From: an uncultured Lachnospiraceae bacterium
GTDB taxonomy: Bacteria > Bacillota > Clostridia > Lachnospirales > Lachnospiraceae
DNA: 11,319 nt
Assembly: GCA_946566415.1 (NCBI GenBank)
Contig: CAMNWW010000046.1
Coordinates: forward strand, 1 to 11,319
Reading direction: 5' to 3'
Position 1 is the first letter of the stretch, and every line of letters begins with the position of its first letter. Under the pieces are notes generated by a model. That model had not been told where the DNA came from. It saw only the letters and a program-made list of their open reading frames with translations, and made no database searches. The position numbers and the translations under genes are program-made. Shown piece by piece: positions 6,290 to 11,319 of this stretch.

Positions 6290-7087
6290 TCAGGCTATGG
6301 CCGCAGCCAGATAGTAGATCACCGGCGCTGTAAAAATAACGCTGTCAAATCGATCCAGAATTCCGCCGTGCCCAGGAATCAGTTTTCCGTAATCCTTGAT
6401 ATCATGGTTCCGCTTGATCGCGGACGCCGCTAAATCGCCCACCATGGAAATCATTCCTCCGACAAAACAGATCAAGGCGTAGATCTCCCACTTTGCGTCC
6501 GCTCCTCCCCATTTCCGGATGGCGAGCGCATATAAAGCGCCCAAAAGCGCCGCGCCCAGAAGACCGCCTACCGCCCCCTCCACTGATTTCTTCGGGCTGA
6601 GCTTCGGCGCCATCTTGTGTTTCCCGATAAGGACGCCCACACAGTAGGCGCAGGTATCGCATCCCCAGGAGCATAGAAATACAAGCCCCACAAGGTATAG
6701 CCCTTCGGCAAGGAGCCTGGTCTGGTAAATATACGAAAGCATGACCGCCACATAGAACACACCGAAAAACGCCGTCGTAACCTGTTCGGAAACATACTTT
6801 GGAAAAGAAAATACATACACCGCCATCAGAGCCACCAGCAGAAGGATTGCAAGCATCAGGATATCTTCCTTTCTGTCAAATCGGAGCAAGGCATAGTAAA
6901 GCGCCGCAGCCAGATACCCGACTCCCCCTAATGGGGTTTTCTCAATCCTCACGGCCCGGTATATCTCCATCAGTCCGATCAGGCTAACTACAAGAAGAGT
7001 GGCAAACAGGACGTCCCCACCATAAAAAATAGTGGTAAATGCAATGATGACCAATATTATCCCACTGATAAGCCGTGTCTTAAACAT
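6290..7087 (-). CDS. cdsA: Phosphatidate cytidylyltransferase (CDP-diglyceride synthase)
   Basis: A 265-residue polytopic membrane enzyme that makes CDP-diacylglycerol from phosphatidic acid and CTP, the branch point for bacterial phospholipids. Hydrophobic segments run almost end to end (about 7-22, 25-42, 55-70, 75-95, 102-122, 128-145, 170-190, 203-220, 248-264). The family signature is present from S222 to D248, with KR (225-226), KD (231-232), PGHGG (238-242) and DRFD (245-248). The earlier WGCDTCAY (D144) and KSVEG (167-171) motifs also match. The ATG lies within the end of uppS (8-nt overlap). AAGGAGG and a closer GGAGG precede it, so it is tightly coupled to uppS. Confidence 0.97.
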   Translation of the reverse strand: MFKTRLISGIILVIIAFTTIFYGGDVLFATLLVVSLIGLMEIYRAVRIEKTPLGGVGYLAAALYYALLRFDRKEDILMLAILLLVALMAVYVFSFPKYVSEQVTTAFFGVFYVAVMLSYIYQTRLLAEGLYLVGLVFLCSWGCDTCAYCVGVLIGKHKMAPKLSPKKSVEGAVGGLLGAALLGALYALAIRKWGGADAKWEIYALICFVGGMISMVGDLAASAIKRNHDIKDYGKLIPGHGGILDRFDSVIFTAPVIYYLAAAIA

Positions 7088-7799
7088 CCTCCGGTCCCTC
7101 CTTTATCTTTCCGTAACGTCTGTCTCTATTATTATATTGCCAGATTGCTTTTTCTAATTCTTCTTTTGTAAAATCCGGCCAGGGAACCTCTGTAAAATAA
7201 AACTCCGTATAGGCAAGCTGCCACAGAAGATAATTAGAAAGCCGCATTTCACCGCTGGTCCGAATCAAAAGATCCGGATCCGGAATTCCATGGGTATCCA
7301 GATATGACTCAAATCTCTCCTCCGTCACATCATCGGAACTAAGCCGCCCTTCTTCGCAATCCTTTACCATTCTTCGCATAGCGCGCACCATTTCGTCCCT
7401 GCTTCCATAGTTAATCGCGATCTGGAAATTCAGCCCGTCATTATCCTTGGACGCTTCCTCAAGCTCCCGTATCCGTTTCTGGATATCCGTATCCAGCCGC
7501 GTGATATCTCCGATCACACGCACACGCATACGGTTTTTTTCCGCCGTTTTCAGGCAGGTTTTCATATAATTGCGCAGCAAAGTCATCAGTGCGTCTACCT
7601 CGCCTTTGGGACGGCTCCAATTCTCCGTAGAAAAAGCGTACACCGTCAGGTACTTGACCCCCATCTTATAGGCGTCCTCGCAGATCCGTTCTACATTTTT
7701 GCTTCCCTGGGCGTGCCCATAGTTTCTCGGCATTCCTTTCGCCTTCGCCCATCTCCCGTTTCCATCCAATATAATCGCAATATGCTGTGGTACGTTCAT
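7080..7799 (-). CDS. uppS: Isoprenyl transferase (undecaprenyl diphosphate synthase type)
   Basis: A 239-residue cis-prenyltransferase that condenses isopentenyl diphosphate units to form the undecaprenyl carrier of cell-wall synthesis. Motifs are HIAIILDGNGRWA (catalytic-site D12), FSTENW (56-61), NYGSRDE, IRTSGEMRLSN (R180, E184, R186, S188) and YTEF (E199, metal binding). All conserved residues are present. The start is the ATG at 7799, with GAAGG about 9 nt upstream. It begins a new segment after the frr terminator and overlaps cdsA by 8 nt. A modest promoter candidate lies just upstream, so this gene may head its own transcription unit. The MEP enzyme Dxr, two genes on, helps supply its substrate. 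Confidence 0.97.
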   Translation of the reverse strand: MNVPQHIAIILDGNGRWAKAKGMPRNYGHAQGSKNVERICEDAYKMGVKYLTVYAFSTENWSRPKGEVDALMTLLRNYMKTCLKTAEKNRMRVRVIGDITRLDTDIQKRIRELEEASKDNDGLNFQIAINYGSRDEMVRAMRRMVKDCEEGRLSSDDVTEERFESYLDTHGIPDPDLLIRTSGEMRLSNYLLWQLAYTEFYFTEVPWPDFTKEELEKAIWQYNNRDRRYGKIKEGPEDV

Positions 7800-7821
7800 A
7801 AATGTTTACCTTCTTCTACAT

Positions 7822-7850
7822 AATATAATCTCTGTCTGTGTCAGCTTGAA
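7822..7850 (-). promoter_or_regulatory. Candidate promoter for uppS-cdsA-dxr-rseP
   Basis: On the minus strand, TTCAAG (7845-7850), a 17-bp spacer and TATATT (7822-7827) lie between the frr terminator and uppS. The -10 is good (5 of 6) and the -35 weak (3 of 6). The strong terminator upstream makes some promoter here likely. Confidence 0.4.
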
Positions 7851-7858
7851 TGCTTCGC

Positions 7859-7892
7859 AAAAAAGAGGGGCGCAAACCCTGTGCTGCCCCTC
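7859..7892 (-). terminator. Rho-independent terminator after frr
   Basis: Read on the minus strand, GAGGGGC (7886-7892) pairs perfectly with GCCCCTC (7865-7871) and is followed at once by TTTTTT (7864-7859). Up to three further pairs can form inside with one bulge. It begins 46 nt after the frr stop, a textbook intrinsic terminator. Confidence 0.9.
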
Positions 7893-7937
7893 CCTGTTAT
7901 CATCCTTCACCGTACGATACCCTTCCTTTACAGTATA

Positions 7938-8489
7938 TTATACGGTCATTACCTCTTTCGACTTGCCCTCCACCAGCTTATCTACTTCTTTAATGTATTT
8001 GTCAGTCAGCTTCTGCAGGTCGCTCTCCATATCCTTAATCTCATCCTCTGAAATGTCTGTCCCCTTCAGTTTCTTGAAGGAGTCGTTCCCGTCGCGGCGG
8101 ATATTGCGCACAGCAACCTTTGCCGCTTCCCCTTTTTTCTTAACGTCCTTTACCAGCTCTTTTCTGCGTTCCTCCGTAAGTTCCGGGAATACAAGGCGGA
8201 TAACTGAGCCGTCGTTCGTCGGGTTAATACCGATATCGGACATCTGGATCGCCCTCTCAATATCCCGGATGATCTTCTTCTCCCACGGCTGGATCTGAAT
8301 CATCCTGGCTTCCGGGACCGAGATGTTCGCTACCTGCTGAATCGGCGTCGGCGACCCGTAGTAATCGACCGTAAGCTTATTCAAAATATTCGGGTTAGCA
8401 CGCCCCGCACGGATGGAAGCAAGCTCTTCATCCAGATTCCTCATAGTCTTCTGCATCTTGTCCTCGTATACATTTAGCCTTTCATTCAT
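7938..8489 (-). CDS. frr: Ribosome recycling factor
   Basis: A 183-residue RRF, the tRNA-shaped protein that splits post-termination ribosomes together with EF-G. Length and motifs are standard: SIRAGRANP (25-33) begins the long helix, followed by the beta-rich domain II (about 30-105, with YGSPTPI and QPWEKK), and VRNIRRDGND (127-136) carries the conserved arginines that contact 23S rRNA. An AGGAGG site lies in the 28-nt gap after pyrH, so the two are almost surely co-transcribed. A strong terminator follows, which in this genome separates frr from uppS. Confidence 0.98.
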   Translation of the reverse strand: MNERLNVYEDKMQKTMRNLDEELASIRAGRANPNILNKLTVDYYGSPTPIQQVANISVPEARMIQIQPWEKKIIRDIERAIQMSDIGINPTNDGSVIRLVFPELTEERRKELVKDVKKKGEAAKVAVRNIRRDGNDSFKKLKGTDISEDEIKDMESDLQKLTDKYIKEVDKLVEGKSKEVMTV

Positions 8490-8517
8490 TTATGTTACCT
8501 CCTCTATCTTGGCGTCC

Positions 8518-9213
8518 CTACACAGTCACTTTCGTTCCGGTAAAGGTTCCGCTTATAGTCTCAACAATACTGTTCTTTTCGTTCAGTCCAAATACAAGCA
8601 TAGGCATTTTGTTCTCCAGGCACATGATAGAGGCTGTCAGATCCACGGCCGCAAGCTTCCTGTCAATGACTTCCTGTATTGAGATTTCATCGAATTTCTT
8701 TGCCTGCGGATTCACCTTCGGATCACTGTCGTAAATTCCATCGATCGCCTTTGCAAGCAGCATCGCATCCGCTTCAATCTCAATCGCCCGAAGGACCGCT
8801 CCTGTGTCCGTAGAAAAATACGGGTGTCCCGTACCTCCCGCAAAAAAGACCACTTTTCCTGCGTCAAGCGCCGAAAGCGCCGCGTCCTTGGAAAACAGAG
8901 CGGTGAACGCACCGCATACAAACGGGGTAAACACCTCTGTCTGCATCCCGACATGCCGGAAAATGTCGGAGACATAAATACAGTTCATGACCGTGGCGAG
9001 CATCCCGATCTGATCCGCCTTGGTCCTGTCTATCGTCTCGCTGGTCCTTCCTCTCCAGAAATTCCCTCCCCCGGTGACTACCGCGACCTGGATTCCCTGA
9101 TCTGCGATCTGCTTTACCTGCTTAGCCACCCCGATACAAGTCGCCTCGTCAAAACCTGTCTTTTTATCGCCTGCCAGAGCCTCCCCGCTTAATTTTAAAA
9201 GAACTCTTTTCAT
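8518..9213 (-). CDS. pyrH: UMP kinase
   Basis: A 231-residue bacterial UMP kinase of the amino-acid-kinase fold, which phosphorylates UMP to UDP with ATP and is unrelated to eukaryotic UMP/CMP kinases. Visible motifs are LKLSGEAL (K7, G10), VTGGGNFWRG (47-55) with the Gly-rich phosphate loop, TKADQIGMLATVMN (64-77, D67), ATP-side residues near VVFFAGGTGHPYFSTDT, and VFGLNEKNS near the C terminus. The ATG at 9213 follows GGAG about 8 nt upstream. It is preceded by a gap of about 90 nt with an extended -10 promoter. In most relatives rpsB and tsf come before pyrH; here an EamA transporter does. Confidence 0.98.
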   Translation of the reverse strand: MKRVLLKLSGEALAGDKKTGFDEATCIGVAKQVKQIADQGIQVAVVTGGGNFWRGRTSETIDRTKADQIGMLATVMNCIYVSDIFRHVGMQTEVFTPFVCGAFTALFSKDAALSALDAGKVVFFAGGTGHPYFSTDTGAVLRAIEIEADAMLLAKAIDGIYDSDPKVNPQAKKFDEISIQEVIDRKLAAVDLTASIMCLENKMPMLVFGLNEKNSIVETISGTFTGTKVTV

Positions 9214-9267
9214 CTTCTTTTGCTCCTGTTGTATATGTTCTCAGATATCTCTTTATACCTAATTTAG

Positions 9268-9276
9268 AGTATATCA
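9268..9276 (-). promoter_or_regulatory. Extended -10 promoter for pyrH-frr
   Basis: On the minus strand, TGA precedes TATACT (9268-9273), an extended -10. The hexamer 17 bp upstream (9291-9296, TTCCAT) is a poor -35. The start would be near 9261, with a leader of about 48 nt. Direct repeats of AGGTAT (9276-9281 and 9255-9260) lie 21 bp apart on both sides of the -10. Confidence 0.5.
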
Positions 9277-9304
9277 TACCTGATTTTAAAATGGAAGTTT
9301 TAAT

Positions 9305-10225
9305 TCACGCCTTTTTCACCTTCTGCGTCTTCTCAGGAAGCTGTGCAAGCAGGATTGCCGTAAACATCAGCATGCAGCCGGATATCTCCCGCGCCTTAAG
9401 ATTCTGCCCCAGAACGAGCCACCCGGAAAGAACGGAAAATACAGATTCCATGCTGAGTATCAGAGAGGCCACTGTAGGATCGATTCCTTTTTGCGCTACG
9501 ATCTGTAAGGTGTAGCCGACGCCGCTGGAAAGGACGCCCGCATAGAGAAGGGGCGCCGCTGCCGCTATCATCTGTGACAGAGACGGCTTTTCAAACAGCA
9601 GCATAGGAACCGCCGACACCGCTCCGGTCACAAAAAACTGGATACAAGACATCTTTATTCCGTCCACAAGCGGCGAATAGTGGTCGATGAACATAATATG
9701 TAAGGTAAATACTGCGGCACATAAAAGGACAAGAAAATCCCCTTTCCCGATGGTAAATTTTTCTGTGATGCACAGCAGGTACAGACCTGCCGCCGCAATA
9801 ACGACACTGACCCATAACTTAAGTCCCGCCCGCTTTCCAAGGAAAAATCCACAGATCGGCACCAGAACAATATAGAGCGCCGTAATAAAACCGGCCTTCC
9901 CTACCGTAGTGTACTGGATTCCTATCTGCTGCAGATTCGATGCCGTACATAAGGCCAGGCCGCACAGCACACCGCCGCATAACAGATCCCGGTTTTTCCA
10001 GCCGGCCGCTTTATCCGCTTTCACCCCATCCTGTTTTTTCCCGTTCGTTTTATCAAAAAGGCAGATTACAGGAAGAAGAACGATTCCTCCCATCAGGCTT
10101 CGGACGCTTGTGAAGGTAAATGGACCGATATAATCCATTCCTACGCTTTGAGCGGTAAACGCAGTCCCCCAAATCAGCGCGGTCAAGAGAAGCATAATCA
10201 TATTCTTGATCTTCATCTTTTTCAT
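9305..10225 (-). CDS. EamA/DMT-family transporter
   Basis: A 306-residue polytopic membrane protein of the drug/metabolite transporter superfamily. It has about ten hydrophobic segments forming two EamA repeats (roughly 9-150 and 160-297). The opening TALIWGTAFTAQSVGMDYIGPFTF and the later YTLQIVAQKGIDPTVASLILSMESVFSVLSGW (about 246-277) are typical of each repeat. Such proteins export or exchange amino acids, purines or other metabolites; the substrate cannot be read from sequence. The ATG at 10225 overlaps the stop of the upstream ArgB-like gene as ATGA, suggesting translational coupling. GAGAGG lies only 1 nt before that ATG and about 10 nt before the ATG of codon 4 (10216), so the true start may be three codons later. 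No terminator was found before pyrH. Confidence 0.93.
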   Translation of the reverse strand: MKKMKIKNMIMLLLTALIWGTAFTAQSVGMDYIGPFTFTSVRSLMGGIVLLPVICLFDKTNGKKQDGVKADKAAGWKNRDLLCGGVLCGLALCTASNLQQIGIQYTTVGKAGFITALYIVLVPICGFFLGKRAGLKLWVSVVIAAAGLYLLCITEKFTIGKGDFLVLLCAAVFTLHIMFIDHYSPLVDGIKMSCIQFFVTGAVSAVPMLLFEKPSLSQMIAAAAPLLYAGVLSSGVGYTLQIVAQKGIDPTVASLILSMESVFSVLSGWLVLGQNLKAREISGCMLMFTAILLAQLPEKTQKVKKA

Positions 10226-10962
10226 ACCTCTCGCCGTTTGTCCAGCTCATGCTCATAGAGCTTGCTCTCGTCGCTGATAATAATTGTGCCCGCGCCGACG
10301 ACGCTGAAAAATTCGATCAAAAGCACGTGCCGCATCCGGCCGTCCAAAATATGCGCCCGATTCACTCCTGCCTTCGCCGCCCGGATCCCATAATCTACAA
10401 GCTGGCCAAACTCATCCGGGAAATTGCGTTCAGCTTTAATTTTCTCTACCTCCGGCACGGTAAGGCGGGAGTATACTTCACTTCGGCTCTCGTCCTTGAA
10501 CACCCCGGGATAACGTGACAGATAAATCAGCTTATCCGCCTGCATCTTTTCCGCGATCTCCAGCGCCGTGTCCCTTGGGTCAATATATTCCGTCTCATTA
10601 TCGATATCATTCGGCACAATCACCGGAATATAATCGTTATCCAGAGTCATATTCAATGTCTGTACATCCACGCCGCAGATACCCACCGCCTTGACGCCGC
10701 ACAGTTCTAAAAGCTTTGCGATCCGCTTATTCTCCCGAAACTTGTCCATGCCCATACGGGTATCATGAACCACGATCGGCCGCATTCCTATACTTTTAAG
10801 GAGAACAATATCCTTCATCAGGCGGTTTTCCTCCACTCCGCTCAGCCACTCGCCGCATCCATATTCTATGACGATCGTCTTCTGGTTAAAATCCCTGATA
10901 TACGGCAGCGCGTCGATCAGGATCGCCGCCTTTTGCTCCACCAATTCCAAACTATTTTCCAT
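10222..10962 (-). CDS. Acetylglutamate-kinase-like protein lacking catalytic motifs
   Basis: A 246-residue protein with clear overall similarity to ArgB of the amino-acid-kinase fold: VGICGVD (93-99), DYIPVIVP (110-117), ADKLIYLSRYPGVF (142-155) and a C-terminal HILDGRMRHVLLIEFF with GAGT (204-226). Motifs needed by ArgB are degraded. The N-terminal KYGG is EYGCG (33-37) with the Lys replaced by Glu, HGGGP is HDTRM (66-70), and the late GMIPK is not recognisable (about 185-192). Acetylglutamate kinase activity is therefore doubtful; a regulatory or altered-substrate role is inference. The start at 10962 is chosen because GAGGAG lies 8 nt upstream. An in-frame ATG at 11010 has no such site and would lie well inside fbp. 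It starts 1 nt after the fbp stop and overlaps the transporter gene by 4 nt. Confidence 0.78.
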   Translation of the reverse strand: MENSLELVEQKAAILIDALPYIRDFNQKTIVIEYGCGEWLSGVEENRLMKDIVLLKSIGMRPIVVHDTRMGMDKFRENKRIAKLLELCGVKAVGICGVDVQTLNMTLDNDYIPVIVPNDIDNETEYIDPRDTALEIAEKMQADKLIYLSRYPGVFKDESRSEVYSRLTVPEVEKIKAERNFPDEFGQLVDYGIRAAKAGVNRAHILDGRMRHVLLIEFFSVVGAGTIIISDESKLYEHELDKRREV

Positions 10963-10963
10963 C

Positions 10964-11319
10964 TTACATTCTCCTCTGATAATATGCCAGAAGCTCCTTA
11001 AGCGTAGCAATATCTTCCTTGATCTCCTTGCCGTCGTCCGTATCGCCTACCAGAACGCGTTTCTTCTCTGTCTCAAACATCTCGGAATTGGACTCGATAT
11101 CCTTATTCTCTTCCAGAACTTTCTCTACACTTTCAAACGGCTGATGCGCCTTGATACGCATCCCATGGGAATTATAGATCAAAGTGTATCCCGCGATCCC
11201 CGTCGTCTTATGATATGCCTTGCTAAGTCCCCCGTCAATAACGATCAATCTGCCGTTCGCCCTTACCGGTTCCTCTCCCTCGCCCGTCCGCACCGGGGTG
11301 TGTCCGTTGATGATATGGG
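10964..11319 (-). CDS. fbp: Fructose-1,6-bisphosphatase class III, C-terminal part
   Basis: The last 117 or so residues of the Firmicutes-type (class III) fructose-1,6-bisphosphatase, a large calcineurin-like metallophosphatase of gluconeogenesis. The reading frame runs off the window edge: the first complete codons read HIINGHTPV, whose GH is the kind of metal ligand expected, followed by VIDGG, KAYHKTTGIAGYTLIYNSHG and the family's charged C-terminal tail ending LLAYYQRRM. The full protein is usually about 640-670 residues, so most lies outside. A GTG within this frame is an internal Val, not a start. The next gene follows after a single base. Confidence 0.93.
   Translation of the reverse strand, partial: HIINGHTPVRTGEGEEPVRANGRLIVIDGGLSKAYHKTTGIAGYTLIYNSHGMRIKAHQPFESVEKVLEENKDIESNSEMFETEKKRVLVGDTDDGKEIKEDIATLKELLAYYQRRM

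Noticed and set aside
5145..6314. Plus-strand open frames of up to 178 codons opposite dxr
   Set aside because: They lie opposite fully conserved Dxr motifs; composition is rich in Arg, His and Ser as expected of antisense translation.
7905..7950. Hairpin ACCGTA/TACGGT overlapping the frr stop
   Set aside because: It has only six pairs, a large loop and no T-run; the strong terminator nearby accounts for transcript ending.
9283..9304. Possible terminator after the transporter gene (TTAAAA/TTTTAA hairpin)
   Set aside because: The stem is entirely A/T with a 6-nt loop, too weak to call a terminator.
10963..11010. Upstream start of the ArgB-like gene at 11010
   Set aside because: It would overlap fbp by 47 nt and lacks a ribosome binding site, while the ATG at 10962 has GAGGAG at 8 nt.

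Overview
The window looks like a chromosomal segment from an anaerobic Firmicute, most likely a Lachnospiraceae-type Clostridium. The grounds are strong AGGAGG-type ribosome binding sites, intermediate base composition, the MEP isoprenoid pathway (dxr), a class III (Firmicutes-type) fructose-1,6-bisphosphatase, and HipA-like and DUF4143 ATPase genes of kinds common in gut Clostridia. The species cannot be named from the sequence.

Left part (1-4100) is accessory-looking and visibly more AT-rich. A HipA-like kinase gene (minus) diverges from a YwaF/TMEM164-type membrane protein gene (plus), and their two promoters share a 10-bp inverted repeat. The ywaF-like gene meets a GreA/GreB-family gene (minus) tail to tail, with 2 nt between stops. 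The greA-like gene in turn diverges from a DUF4143 AAA+ ATPase gene (plus). This second divergent gap carries near-consensus promoters in both directions, a 12-bp inverted repeat around the greA-like start region, and three AAGTTTTT boxes two helical turns apart at the ATPase promoter.

Right part (4101-11319) is all on the minus strand and is mostly housekeeping. In transcription order it reads: fbp (3' end only), a degenerate acetylglutamate-kinase-like gene, an EamA/DMT transporter, pyrH, frr, an intrinsic terminator, then uppS, cdsA, dxr and rseP. The pyrH-frr-uppS-cdsA-dxr-rseP order is the widely conserved bacterial cluster linking UMP synthesis, ribosome recycling, undecaprenyl and phospholipid precursor synthesis and regulated intramembrane proteolysis. 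Here rpsB-tsf are missing upstream of pyrH, the usual downstream genes (ispG/proS/polC) are missing after rseP, and a strong terminator plus a candidate promoter splits frr from uppS. Fbp, the ArgB-like protein and the transporter are packed with a 1-nt gap and a 4-nt overlap, so they are probably one translationally coupled unit.

No rRNA, tRNA, CRISPR array, insertion sequence or riboswitch was recognised, and no gap without a gene exceeds 300 bases. I did not find a clearly novel multi-gene system. The best leads are the regulatory DNA at 1300-1440 and 2612-2834 and the ArgB-like protein that has lost its catalytic signatures.
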